From Candidatus Eiseniibacteriota bacterium (GTDB lineage: Bacteria > Eisenbacteria > RBG-16-71-46): a DNA stretch of 61,756 nt. Both the position numbers and the translations under genes were made by a program. Where the stretch lies: positions 1 through 61,756 of the forward strand of contig JACOSV010000013.1 in NCBI GenBank assembly GCA_016178725.1, in the 5' to 3' direction. Below, piece by piece: positions 46,251 through 56,021 of the stretch. How positions within the stretch are numbered: the stretch's first letter is position 1; the number at the start of each line of letters is the position of its first letter. A model generated the notes under the pieces. The model was not told where the DNA came from, made no database searches, and saw only the letters and a program-made list of their open reading frames with translations.

Positions 46251-48025
46251 GCGTCGCCCACCGCGCACCCCTGAAGTACACCGGCATTCCCGCGTCGCCC
46301 GGAATCGGTGTCGGCCCGGTGTTCGTCGTGGTCGCCGAGGAGTACAAGGTGCGCGAGTTCCCGATCGCGCCCGACCGCGTGGACGCCGAGATCGCGTTCT
46401 TCGCCGGCGCGATCGACGCGTCGCGGCGCGACCTCGCGCAGATCCGCAACGGCATCGCCGCCGAGCTCGGCGAGCACGAGGCCGCGATCTACGACGCCCA
46501 GATGATGATGCTCGACGATCCCGATCTGCACCGGGTGGTCGAGGGCGAGATTCGCAACCGGCGCAACGCCGGCATCGCGTTCCGCGACTACATGGCCGCG
46601 GTCGCCGCGCGGCTCGAGCGCGTCGAGGACGAGTACCTGCGCGAGCGGCGCGCCGATGTGATGGACGTCGAGCGCCGCGTGCTGCGGCATCTGATGGGCG
46701 ACTCGCGCCGCGGCCTGACGACACTGACCCAGCCGTCGATCCTGATCGCCCACGAGCTGGGGCCGAGCGACGTGGCGCTGCTCGACCGCGAGCGCGTGCT
46801 CGGCATGGTGACCGAGGTCGGCGGGCGCACGTCGCACGGGGCGATCGTCGCGCGCGGCCGCGGCATCCCGGCGGTGGTCGCGGTGCGGGGCATCCTGCAG
46901 GCCGCGACGGCCGGCATGCTGGGCATCGTCGACGGCTTCCTCGGCCACGTCGAGCTCGAGCCCGAGGCCGAGACCGCCTCACGCTATCGCAAGCGCCGCT
47001 CGCGGATCGAGAAGGGCACCCTCGACCTGCGCGCGCTGATCGAGCAGCCGGCGGTGACGCCCGACGGCAAGAAGGTCGAGCTCGCCGCGAACATCGAGCT
47101 GCCGCAGGAGGTCGAGTCGGCGGTCGCGGCCGGCGCCGACGGCGTCGGGCTCTTCCGCACCGAGTTCTTCTACCTCGATCGCGCCGAGCTGCCGAGCGAG
47201 GAAGAGCAGGTGCGCGCTTACCGCATGGTGGCGGAGCGGCTCGCGCCGCGCCCGGTGATCTTCCGCACGATGGATCTCGGCGGCGACAAGGTGGCGTCGT
47301 ACCTCGGCACGACGCACGAGACCAATCCGTTCCTCGGCTACCGCGGCATCCGCTTCGCGCTCTCGCACCCCGAGGTGTTCCGGACGCAGATCCGGGCCAT
47401 CTACCGCGCCAGCGCCCACGGCAAGGCGCGCATGATGTTCCCCATGGTGTCGAGCGTCGAGGAGCTGCGCGCCGCACTCGCGATGTGCCGGCAGGTCGCC
47501 GACGATCTCGCGCGCGAGAACCAGCCGTTCGACCGTGACCTCGAGATCGGCATCATGATCGAGACGCCGAGCGCCGTGTGGGTGGCCGACCTGCTCGCGC
47601 GCGAATCGAAGTTCCTCTCGATCGGCAGCAACGATCTGATCCAGTACACGCTGGCGATGGACCGCGACAACGAGCGCCTCGCGTATCTCTACGAGCCGCT
47701 CGGGCCCGCGGTGCTGCGCAGCCTGCGCCACACGGTGGAGGCCGGGCACGCGGCCGGCCGCTGGGTCGGCGTGTGCGGTGAGATGGCGGGCGACGCGCGG
47801 CACGCCGTGCTGCTCGTCGGCCTCGGCGTGGACGAGCTCTCCGTCTCGTGCTTCGACCTGCCGCGCGTCAAGGCCGCGATCCGCAGCGTCCCGGCGAGCA
47901 CGGCGATCGCGATCGCGAACGAGGCGCTCGCGTGCGAATGCGCCGAAGCCGTGCGCGCGCTGCTCCACCGCGAGCTCGATCCGCTGCTGCCCGAGTTCCT
48001 GGTCGGCGACGGGAGCGGATCGTGA
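46247..48025 (+). CDS. ptsI: PTS enzyme I
   Basis: Phosphoenolpyruvate-protein phosphotransferase, 592 residues. N-terminal HPr-binding region, phospho-His197 in GGRTSHGAIVARGRGIPAVV, and a C-terminal PEP-binding barrel: GVGLFRTEFFYLDR, FRTMDLGGDK, NPFLGYRGIRF, MMFPMVSSVEEL and LSIGSNDLIQYTLAMDRDNE with GVCGEMAGD. The GTG overlaps the ptsH stop. Starts the phosphate relay for the EII proteins upstream. Confidence 0.95.
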   Translation: MSVAHRAPLKYTGIPASPGIGVGPVFVVVAEEYKVREFPIAPDRVDAEIAFFAGAIDASRRDLAQIRNGIAAELGEHEAAIYDAQMMMLDDPDLHRVVEGEIRNRRNAGIAFRDYMAAVAARLERVEDEYLRERRADVMDVERRVLRHLMGDSRRGLTTLTQPSILIAHELGPSDVALLDRERVLGMVTEVGGRTSHGAIVARGRGIPAVVAVRGILQAATAGMLGIVDGFLGHVELEPEAETASRYRKRRSRIEKGTLDLRALIEQPAVTPDGKKVELAANIELPQEVESAVAAGADGVGLFRTEFFYLDRAELPSEEEQVRAYRMVAERLAPRPVIFRTMDLGGDKVASYLGTTHETNPFLGYRGIRFALSHPEVFRTQIRAIYRASAHGKARMMFPMVSSVEELRAALAMCRQVADDLARENQPFDRDLEIGIMIETPSAVWVADLLARESKFLSIGSNDLIQYTLAMDRDNERLAYLYEPLGPAVLRSLRHTVEAGHAAGRWVGVCGEMAGDARHAVLLVGLGVDELSVSCFDLPRVKAAIRSVPASTAIAIANEALACECAEAVRALLHRELDPLLPEFLVGDGSGS

Positions 48026-49122
48026 ACGCGCTCGAGCCGCCGTACGGCACGCGCGACTCGGGAGGGATGGCGGCGCGGATCGCCGGCCAGCCCGAGCAGA
48101 TCGAAGCGGCGCTCGAACGTCTGGCGGCGGCGCCGTGGCGGCTGCCGGCGCGCGAGCCGTCGCTGCTCGCGGTCGGCGGGCTCGGCGGCTCGGCGATCGC
48201 CGCCGACCTGACGGCCGGGCTCTATCACGACCGGCTGGCGCATCCGCTGATCACGGTGCGCGATTACCACTGGCCGGCGTTCGTGAACGAAGGGGCACTC
48301 GCGCTCCTCTGCTCATACTCGGGCGAGACCGAAGAGACGCTCTCGCTCTATCGGGCGGCAGGCGGAGCGGGCGCGGCGCGCGCCGCGATCACGTCGGGCG
48401 GAACGCTGGCGAGCTGGTGCGAGCGCGACGCCGTGCCGTGCATGCGGATTCCCGGCGGCTCGCCGCCGCGCGCGGCGCTGTTCTCGGCGTGGGCGCCGCT
48501 CACGGCGCTGCTCCATGCCCTGGGCTGGGTGGACGATCCCGCGCCCGCGTGGCGCGAGGCCGCGGCGCTGCTGCGCGCGCGCAACGCGACGCTCGCGCCC
48601 GAGCGGCCCGCCGGATCGAATCCCGCGAAGCAGCTCGCCGAGGCGCTGGTGGGGCGCTCCGTCACCATCTACGCCGGCTCGGAGCGGACCGGCCCGGTCG
48701 CGACGCGGCTGCGACAGCAGCTCAACGAGAATGCTAAGATGCCCGCTCATTCGGCGTTTGTGCCCGAGCTCAACCACAACGAGATCGTCGGTTGGGAGCG
48801 GTCGGGCGGCACGTCGGGGACGGCGGCGGTGGTGCTGCTGCGCGACGCGGAGGATTCCGCGGCGACGCGCACACGGCTCACCCTCACCGGAGAGTACGCG
48901 GCGCGCCAGGGTGCGGCCGTGCACTCGGTGGAGTCCAGCGGCGGCGGACGGCTCGCGCGGCTCGCCTCGCTGGTCCAGTTCGGCGACTACGTGAGCCTGT
49001 ATCTCGCGCTCGCGCGCGGCGTGGACCCGACGCCGATCGCGAGCATCGACGAGTTCAAGCGGCGTCTGGCCGAGGCGGCAAAGGCGCCGGGCGCGGAGGC
49101 GGGGGCGAAGCGTGGCGGGTGA
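48022..49122 (+). CDS. Bifunctional phosphoglucose/phosphomannose isomerase-like
   Basis: 366 residues: an SIS domain (SLLAVGGLGGSAIAADLTAGLY, LLCSYSGETEETLSLYRAA, AITSGGTLASWCE) and the bacterial PGI_C domain (ENAKMPAHSAFVPELNHNEIVGW, GDYVSLYLALARGVDPTPIASIDEFKRRLAE). Would interconvert glucose 6-phosphate or mannose 6-phosphate with fructose 6-phosphate, a good fit after a PTS that delivers phosphosugars. The GTG overlaps ptsI; the 3' end overlaps the next gene by 11 bases. Confidence 0.87.
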   Translation: MNALEPPYGTRDSGGMAARIAGQPEQIEAALERLAAAPWRLPAREPSLLAVGGLGGSAIAADLTAGLYHDRLAHPLITVRDYHWPAFVNEGALALLCSYSGETEETLSLYRAAGGAGAARAAITSGGTLASWCERDAVPCMRIPGGSPPRAALFSAWAPLTALLHALGWVDDPAPAWREAAALLRARNATLAPERPAGSNPAKQLAEALVGRSVTIYAGSERTGPVATRLRQQLNENAKMPAHSAFVPELNHNEIVGWERSGGTSGTAAVVLLRDAEDSAATRTRLTLTGEYAARQGAAVHSVESSGGGRLARLASLVQFGDYVSLYLALARGVDPTPIASIDEFKRRLAEAAKAPGAEAGAKRGG

Positions 49123-50101
49123 ACCGATCGCGATCATTCCGGTGGCCGGCGTCGGCACGCGGCTCCGCCCGCACACGCACACGCTGCCCAAGGTGCTGCT
49201 GCACGTCGCCGGCAAGCCGATCATCGCCCACATCCTCGACGACCTGCCCGACCTCGGCATCCGCGAGGCGGTGCTGATCGTCGGCTACATGGGCGATCTC
49301 GTGCGCGAGTACGTGACCCGCAACTATCCCCGGCTCAAGACGCACTTCGTGGATCAGCCCGAGCGGCTCGGGCTCGGCCACGCCGTCTCGCTCGCCGCGC
49401 CCTACGTGGACGACCGGCCGGTGCTGATCATCCTCGGCGACACGATCTTCGAGGCCGACCTGCGCGGCGTCCTGGGCGGCAGCAAGAACGCGATCGGCGT
49501 CAAGGCCGTCGAGGACCCGCGCCGCTTCGGCATCGTCGAGACGCGCGACGGCCGCGTCACGCTGCTGGTCGAGAAGCCCGAGCGGCCCGCATCGAACCTT
49601 GCGATCACCGGCATCTACTACTTCACCACCGCGCGGCCGCTGTTCGCGGCGCTGGACGAGATCCAGCGCAAGGACATCCGCACCAAGGGCGAGTTCCAGC
49701 TCACCGACGCGATGGAGCTGATGGTGCAGCAGGGGATCGAGCTCACCACGTTCCCGGTCGAGGGCTGGTACGACTGCGGCAAGACCGAGACGCTGCTCGA
49801 GACCAATCGCGTGCTGCTCGGCAAGAAGGCCGGCGCGCGCACGATCGCGGGCTCGGTGATCCATGCGCCCGTGTCGATCGCCGCGAACGCCGAGGTCGAG
49901 AACTGCATCATCGGCCCGTACGTCTCGATCGCCGCGGGCGCCAAACTCAAGAACGCTGTCGTCAGGGATTCGATCGTCAACCTCAACGCCACCATCGAAG
50001 ACATCCTCATCGAACGCTCGGTCGTGGGCGACAACGCCGTCGTGCGCGGCGCGTTCAAGCGCCTGAACGTCGGCGATTCGAGCGAACTGGAGATCACGTA
50101 A
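49112..50101 (+). CDS. Sugar-1-phosphate nucleotidyltransferase with beta-helix tail
   Basis: 329 residues. N-terminal NTP_transferase (AIIPVAGVGTRLRPHTHTLPKVLLHVAGKPII, GLGHAVSLA, LIILGDTIFEADL, DPRRFGIVETRDGRV, VEKPERP) and a short left-handed beta-helix region (VIHAPVSIAANAEVENCIIGPYVSIAAGAKLKNAVVRDSIV). Related to glucose-1-phosphate thymidylyl- and uridylyltransferases and mannose-1-phosphate guanylyltransferases; the sugar and base cannot be fixed from sequence. The GTG start at 49112 lies inside the previous gene. metK starts at the next base. Confidence 0.83.
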   Translation: MAGEPIAIIPVAGVGTRLRPHTHTLPKVLLHVAGKPIIAHILDDLPDLGIREAVLIVGYMGDLVREYVTRNYPRLKTHFVDQPERLGLGHAVSLAAPYVDDRPVLIILGDTIFEADLRGVLGGSKNAIGVKAVEDPRRFGIVETRDGRVTLLVEKPERPASNLAITGIYYFTTARPLFAALDEIQRKDIRTKGEFQLTDAMELMVQQGIELTTFPVEGWYDCGKTETLLETNRVLLGKKAGARTIAGSVIHAPVSIAANAEVENCIIGPYVSIAAGAKLKNAVVRDSIVNLNATIEDILIERSVVGDNAVVRGAFKRLNVGDSSELEIT

Positions 50102-51247
<1,146 letters not shown>

Positions 51248-51562
51248 CGGGGCGGTTTGATGTAGCTCTCCGGTTGGCTCCGGGCTGACCGGACATCGCG
51301 GCGGGGTTTGCGGCAACCCTGATAGTCATTGACCCGAAGCGCTGCCCGGGCCTAGGCTTTCGCCCGCTGGCAGGCGTTTGTCTTCCATGGCTCGGGGCGC
51401 CGCGATGCTCGCCTTCCCCTCACCGAACCAGGGACTCGTTCACGGCCCGACCACGGCGATCGCAGGATTGCCGCGGCCGGGCCATGTCGTTTCGATTCGG
51501 CCCTCGGATGACCGGTCCCGGAGCCCAGCGGTGCGGAGACGGATCTCCGCGGGAGCAGGCAC
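51248..51562. other. Intergenic region between metK and the secreted-peptide operon
   Basis: 315 bases. It holds a weak metK hairpin (TCCGGT 51269-51274 with ACCGGA 51288-51293) and the promoter at 51329-51358, leaving a leader of about 200 bases. No sigma-54-type site with correct spacing was found, so the activator encoded downstream may not drive its own operon from here. Confidence 0.4.
51329..51358 (+). promoter_or_regulatory. Sigma-70-type promoter for the secreted peptide/TPR activator operon
   Basis: TTGACC (51329-51334), 18 bases, TAGGCT (51353-51358). First good promoter after metK. Confidence 0.5.
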
Positions 51563-51856
51563 ATGAAGTTGATGAGACGTTTCGCGGGGCTGTTGGTCGC
51601 GATGATGTTGCTGGTCGGTGTCGTCGCGCTGCCGCGCCAGGCGGCTGCGATCGACGATGGCAACCCGTGGATTCCGCCGATTGAGTTTGGCGATCCTGAT
51701 GGGGCGGGGCCCGGGAATGTCGTGCGATCACTGTTCGTGTTCACAGTCCTGTTTCAGATTCACCCTGAACTAGCGATCCTCTCATTGCGCCCGGTTTCCT
51801 CCACGAGCCTTTCCTCAGGAGCTCATGCGGCGCACATGGTCCGAGCCCACCGATGA
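51563..51856 (+). CDS. Small exported protein of unknown function
   Basis: 97 residues. Clear signal peptide (MRRFAGLLVAMMLLVGVVALPRQAAA, cleavage after AAA). The mature protein starts IDDGNPWIPPIEFGDPDG, a Pro/Asp-rich stretch, and continues through a second hydrophobic segment (VVRSLFVFTVLFQIHPELAIL) to a His/Arg-containing end. No family recognised. Its stop codon overlaps the start of the TPR/sigma-54 activator (ATGA), so the two are co-translated. A small exported product paired with a TPR regulator recalls peptide signalling modules, but nothing in the sequence proves this. Confidence 0.6.
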   Translation: MKLMRRFAGLLVAMMLLVGVVALPRQAAAIDDGNPWIPPIEFGDPDGAGPGNVVRSLFVFTVLFQIHPELAILSLRPVSSTSLSSGAHAAHMVRAHR

Positions 51857-54321
51857 ACGACGTCCTCGCTAGGGCGGCGGCTCTCCAGAGCCTAGTGAAG
51901 CAGCAAGGTCCTGAGGCACCCCCGCGCCACCTTACGCAGGCGCTGATCTCTTGCTGCCGCGAACTACTCAACGCGAACGAATGCGACCTCGCGATTTCAT
52001 TGCTTTGTTCGGCGTTGGACGCCATGCCCGAATCCGATGAGCTTGCCTTCCGTTGTGGCCTTCTAAATGTCAGGGCCCTAATGCTGCAGGGCAATCATCA
52101 GCCTGCTCTGGCGAGCGCGTCTGTGTTGCTCGGAAAGCACAGGGTTCCGCCGCATGATCTCGCTCTAGAGTGGTTTGAGTTGCGTACAAGTGAGGCTTGG
52201 TGTCTCTGGCAGATCAACCGAACGGTCGAGGCGGTTGACCGACTGCTAGGCATTCGAGAAGAGCTCCTCAGGTCTCCGGATTCCTATCCTCTCGCTCTGT
52301 GTTCTCTCCAGCTCTCCGCAGCAGAGTTAACAGGTGGGAATCTCAAGAGCGCGCGCAGTTTTGCCCTTGAGGCAATCGTCTCCGCCAGACGATGCGGTGA
52401 CCGCTACATAGAGGGCGTGGCCCTCGCAAATCTTGGGAGAGTTGAGCGCGCGTTTTGTAGGTGGGCCGCAGCCGAGGAAGCTGCCGCAGAGTCGGCAAGA
52501 GTCTTCGAGGAGTATGGAAACCGCAAGGAAGTGAGTGTTGCGAAGCGTGTGATTGGGATTCTGCGATGGAAGAGAGGGAGACTCGATGAAGCGGGAGCGA
52601 TGGCTGCAGCTTGCATTGATGAGGCAAGACAGCTTGGGAGCCCCCTTCACGAGTGGTTCAGCTCTCTCTTGAAGGGAATGATTGAACTCCACCGCGGGGG
52701 CTTCGAGTCTGCGTCGAAACTCTTCACGTCAGGTCCCGGCTGGGAGATCCCGCGCGCCGAGTCGCGACCCTCGCTCCTGACCACCGAATTCATCGGCGAC
52801 ATCCACCTCGAGCAAGGGCACGGTGAAGAGGCCCTCAAGCACTACGACGAGGTGTGGCCGAAGGCGCTCGCGCTCGTGCCGAAGGGCGATATCGTCGCGG
52901 AGCTCCGTCGTCGCCGCGCCGAGTGCTACTACCTGATGGGCCGGCACCAGGAGGCCTACGACGAAGCGAAGACCGGCCTCGAGCACTGCCGCGAGCTCGG
53001 CGATCGCTACGAAGAAGCGGCGACCTATCGCGTGCTCGCACTCACCGCGGCCGCGCTCGGTCGCACGGGTGAAGCGAAGCGGTGGTTCGACCAGGGGTTC
53101 GCCTACTACGACGACATTGAGACGCCCTACGAATGGGGCAAGCTCTGGCTCGCGTACGGTGACTGGATCAGCGGTCCCCATGCCGCCGAGTACGCCGACG
53201 CGTCCGGTGCGCGCGAAGCCTACCTTGCCGCGCGCGACCACTTCGAGCGCATGGGCGCCGAGGCGAAACTGGCCGAAGCGCGCTCACGACTGGCGCGGTT
53301 CGCCGAGAGCCCGACTCCAGTCCCACAGACCGCCGCGAGCGAGCTCGAGCGTCCGCGTCGCCGCCCGCGCGGCTCGGCGGAGTTGGATCGTCGTTCGGCG
53401 TGGGCGCGCGAGACCTTCGGCTTCGTCACGCGAAACAAGATGGTCCTCGATCTTCTTGAGGACGTCGCGAAACTCGCGAGCGCGAGCTCGCCGATGCTCA
53501 TTCTGGGCGAATCGGGCACGGGCAAGGATCTGATCGCGCACGGTGTCCACAAGCTCTCGCGCCGCGCCGGGGCGTTCGTCCCGATCAACTGCGCCACGCT
53601 GCCGCGCGAGGTGATCGAAAGCGAGCTCTTCGGCCACGTGCAGGGCGCGTTTACCGGCGCGAATCGCGAGAAGACGGGGTTGCTCGAAGCCTGCGACGGC
53701 GGCACGGTGTTCCTCGACGAAATCGCCGAGATGTCGATCGAGCTCCAGTCGCGCTTGCTGCGTTTCCTCGAAACGGGGGAGATCCGCCGCGTGGGGGCGA
53801 ACAAGACGCTGGATGTCGACACGCTGGTGGTCGCCGCGACGAATCGTGAGCGCGCATCACTCGAGAAGGGCGCTGGCTTCCGGCCCGACCTCTACTACCG
53901 GCTCGCGCATGCGGTCGTGGTCCTCCCGCCGCTGCGCCGGCGGGGCGAGGACATCGATCTTCTCGTCGGTCACTTCTTCGATGACGCGTGCCTCGAGCAA
54001 GGCAAGCGCGTCCGACTCTCTGCTGGTGCGCGCAATCGACTGGTGGCGCACCCGTGGCCGGGAAACGTCCGCCAGCTTCGCGCGGTTCTCCGTCGCATGG
54101 TCATTCTCACGGCCGCCGATCACGAGATCTCTCCGGATGCGGTTCACCTCGACGACACCGACGTCGCATCGTCGCTCAGCGAAGAGCTGGAGCAGGCGGA
54201 GCGCCGTCGCATGGTCGAGGCGCTGTCGCAGTCCGCGGGAAGCCGCAGCGATGCGGCGAAAGCGCTCGGCATGGCTCGCACGACCTTCGTGACGAAGATG
54301 AAGCGCTACGGCATCCGATAA
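51853..54321 (+). CDS. Sigma-54-dependent activator with N-terminal TPR sensor
   Basis: 822 residues. About 480 N-terminal residues form helical TPR-like repeats (for example RYIEGVALANLGRVERAFCRWAAAEEAAAESARVFEE and EAATYRVLALTAAALGRTGEAKRWFDQGFAYY). Then comes an AAA+ domain with Walker A GESGTGKD (552-559), an intact GAFTGA loop (598-603) and FLDEIAEM. The C-terminal helix-turn-helix contains SRSDAAKALGMARTTFVTKMKRYGI. There is no receiver domain, so TPR binding of a protein or peptide, not phosphorylation, probably controls it. Codon use shifts sharply near 52735: the first 880 bases are much lower in GC than the rest, suggesting a mosaic gene. The lysyl oxidase gene follows by 10 bases. 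Confidence 0.87.
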   Translation: MNDVLARAAALQSLVKQQGPEAPPRHLTQALISCCRELLNANECDLAISLLCSALDAMPESDELAFRCGLLNVRALMLQGNHQPALASASVLLGKHRVPPHDLALEWFELRTSEAWCLWQINRTVEAVDRLLGIREELLRSPDSYPLALCSLQLSAAELTGGNLKSARSFALEAIVSARRCGDRYIEGVALANLGRVERAFCRWAAAEEAAAESARVFEEYGNRKEVSVAKRVIGILRWKRGRLDEAGAMAAACIDEARQLGSPLHEWFSSLLKGMIELHRGGFESASKLFTSGPGWEIPRAESRPSLLTTEFIGDIHLEQGHGEEALKHYDEVWPKALALVPKGDIVAELRRRRAECYYLMGRHQEAYDEAKTGLEHCRELGDRYEEAATYRVLALTAAALGRTGEAKRWFDQGFAYYDDIETPYEWGKLWLAYGDWISGPHAAEYADASGAREAYLAARDHFERMGAEAKLAEARSRLARFAESPTPVPQTAASELERPRRRPRGSAELDRRSAWARETFGFVTRNKMVLDLLEDVAKLASASSPMLILGESGTGKDLIAHGVHKLSRRAGAFVPINCATLPREVIESELFGHVQGAFTGANREKTGLLEACDGGTVFLDEIAEMSIELQSRLLRFLETGEIRRVGANKTLDVDTLVVAATNRERASLEKGAGFRPDLYYRLAHAVVVLPPLRRRGEDIDLLVGHFFDDACLEQGKRVRLSAGARNRLVAHPWPGNVRQLRAVLRRMVILTAADHEISPDAVHLDDTDVASSLSEELEQAERRRMVEALSQSAGSRSDAAKALGMARTTFVTKMKRYGIR

Positions 54322-54331
54322 CCGGAGCCGA

Positions 54332-55297
54332 ATGCATCGTGTAATTCGTGCCGCCGTCTGCGCGGCCGCGATCGGCGCGGGCGCACTCCTCGCCGCGCAC
54401 ACCGCACACGCCGGCGTCGATCTCTGGGTCGATCCCGCCGGCGTCGTCCCGATCCGCTACGAGACGCTCAACACCGACCAGTATCCCTGCGCCTACGCCG
54501 AGAGCTGCCTTGCCCAGCTCGGCGTGCGCCGCGTCATGCGCTTCGGCAACGCGATCGTCAATCGCGGCAACACCGATCTCGTCATCGGCGTCGCGCCTCC
54601 GGACGGTGACAGCGACTCGCTGTTCCACTGGGACACCTGCCACCAGCATCACCACCTCAAGCAGATCATGGAGTACGAGCTGCTCGACGCGACCGGCACG
54701 GTCGCGGTGGGGCGCAAGATCAACTTTTGCATGGCCGACACGCGTCCGTGGGCGCCGAACGCACCGCCGTCTACGCACTTCTGCAACGGTCTCCAGGGCC
54801 TCACCGCCGGATGGGCGGACGTCTACGGCTCGGGTCTCGACTGCCAGTGGCTCGACATCACCGGGCTGCCGAACGGCACCTACACGTTGCGGCTCACTGT
54901 GGATCCGCTCAACGCCTACGCCGAGGACGACGAGAACAACAACGTCACGACGCGTGTCGTGGTGCTCGGGGACCCGGTGAGCGTGGAGCAGGACACGGCG
55001 GCATCGAAGCCGTCGCTACACACGGTCGCGATGCGGCCCGACTGGGGCGCCGAAGCGGTGACGTTCACGGTCGGCGCCGACGCCGGGCGAGCGACGCTCT
55101 CGGTCTACGACGTGACGGGTCGCGAGCGCCGCACGCTGTTCGACTCCGAGGAGGCGGTCGGCGCCAGCGAGTACGTGCCGTGGCGCGGGCTGGATCAGTC
55201 GGGCCGGCATCTGCCGTCGGGCGTGTACTACGTGCGGCTCAAGCTCCCGAACACGATCCTCACGCGCGCGGTCCTGATCGTCCGCACGAGTCAATAG
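54332..55297 (+). CDS. Exported lysyl oxidase-like protein with FlgD-like C-terminal domain
   Basis: 321 residues. Signal peptide ending AHTAHA. The middle is a lysyl oxidase domain: the copper motif HWDTCHQHHHLKQIMEYELLD (His104, His106, His108), the quinone-cofactor lysine in GRKINFC (Lys129) and the partner tyrosine in ADVYGSGLDCQWLDIT (Tyr165). All correspond to human LOX positions needed for lysine tyrosylquinone. NGTYTLRLTVDPLNAYAEDDENNN follows as in LOX. The last 90 residues (ATLSVYDVTGRERRTLF, GRHLPSGVYYVRLK) are a FlgD Ig-like/sorting-type domain. Predicted to oxidise amines, perhaps lysine side chains of surface proteins. Its 3' end overlaps vapC by seven bases (tail to tail). Confidence 0.87.
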   Translation: MHRVIRAAVCAAAIGAGALLAAHTAHAGVDLWVDPAGVVPIRYETLNTDQYPCAYAESCLAQLGVRRVMRFGNAIVNRGNTDLVIGVAPPDGDSDSLFHWDTCHQHHHLKQIMEYELLDATGTVAVGRKINFCMADTRPWAPNAPPSTHFCNGLQGLTAGWADVYGSGLDCQWLDITGLPNGTYTLRLTVDPLNAYAEDDENNNVTTRVVVLGDPVSVEQDTAASKPSLHTVAMRPDWGAEAVTFTVGADAGRATLSVYDVTGRERRTLFDSEEAVGASEYVPWRGLDQSGRHLPSGVYYVRLKLPNTILTRAVLIVRTSQ

Positions 55298-55785
55298 CGC
55301 GCCGTGAGCCGGCGGTAGCGGCGGAGCGGCGCCGCGGCGGGCGACCACGGCTCGCCGTGCAGCGGATCGCGCACCGAGAGGAACGCGAACCGACGCATCC
55401 CGCGATCGGCCGAGAGCAGCTCGCGGACGCCGTGCTCGCGCAGGATCGCCGCCGTCTCGAGGCCGGCGGCCGCGCCCGGCTCGGCGGGGAGCGACGCGAC
55501 CAGTTCGTCCACGACCGCCGCGTGGCGCTCGGTCGGCGCCAACAACCGCATCGAGCCACTCTCGCGCAGGTTGGTGACGAACGCCCACGCGTCTGCCGGC
55601 CGGAGCGGCCGGGCCACGGCGTGCGGGTGCGTCACCAGAGTCAGGAAGCCGTGCACCGACGGCCACGCGATCGCCCACGGCGCCGGCCCGTTCGCCAGCT
55701 CCTCGAGCAGCCCCGCGGCGCGCGCGTGCTCGGGCGCGTAGCGGTTGACGGCGCAGGCGAGGATCGTGCGGTCGAGCGCGATCAC
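55291..55785 (-). CDS. PIN-domain ribonuclease toxin (VapC-like)
   Basis: 164 residues. PIN-fold acidic residues are visible at Asp5 (MIALDRTILAC), in the middle (GLETAAILREHGV) and in the closing LLSADRGMRRF. The first motif is LDRTIL rather than the common DTNIL, but the Asp is kept. VapC toxins cleave specific RNAs, often initiator tRNA or the 23S sarcin-ricin loop. The ATG overlaps the antitoxin stop (ATGA), the classic TA layout. Confidence 0.82.
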   Translation of the reverse strand: MIALDRTILACAVNRYAPEHARAAGLLEELANGPAPWAIAWPSVHGFLTLVTHPHAVARPLRPADAWAFVTNLRESGSMRLLAPTERHAAVVDELVASLPAEPGAAAGLETAAILREHGVRELLSADRGMRRFAFLSVRDPLHGEPWSPAAAPLRRYRRLTARY

Positions 55786-56021
55786 GATGTCTCCTCCTCG
55801 CCGCGCTCGGTCGCGTCGCCCTCCTCGGCGAGCGGGACGAGGAAGGGCCCGAGGTCGTAGGAGGGGAGCGCCACGCGCGGCCGCCGCCCCGGCGCCTGCG
55901 CCGCGAGCCCGAGCCGGAGCGCGCGCTCGACGACCTCGGTCAGCGTGCGCCCTTCGTGCGCGGCGCGCTTCTTGAGGTCGGCGTACAAGCCGGGATCGAG
56001 AATCAGCGTCGTGCGTCGCAT
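55782..56021 (-). CDS. Ribbon-helix-helix antitoxin (VapB-like)
   Basis: 79 residues. It starts MRRTTLILDPGLYADLKKRAAHEGRTLTEVVERALRLGL, an RHH DNA-binding fold, and ends in a Pro-rich, then acidic tail (YDLGPFLVPLAEEGDATERGEEE) that would wrap the toxin. Neutralises VapC and represses its own operon, probably through the palindrome over its start codon. Confidence 0.83.
   Translation of the reverse strand: MRRTTLILDPGLYADLKKRAAHEGRTLTEVVERALRLGLAAQAPGRRPRVALPSYDLGPFLVPLAEEGDATERGEEETS

Noticed and set aside
54332..55297. Lysyl oxidase gene as eukaryotic contamination
   Set aside because: It has no introns, has a bacterial signal peptide and FlgD-like tail, similar codon use, and lies 10 bases behind a bacterial regulator and overlaps vapC.
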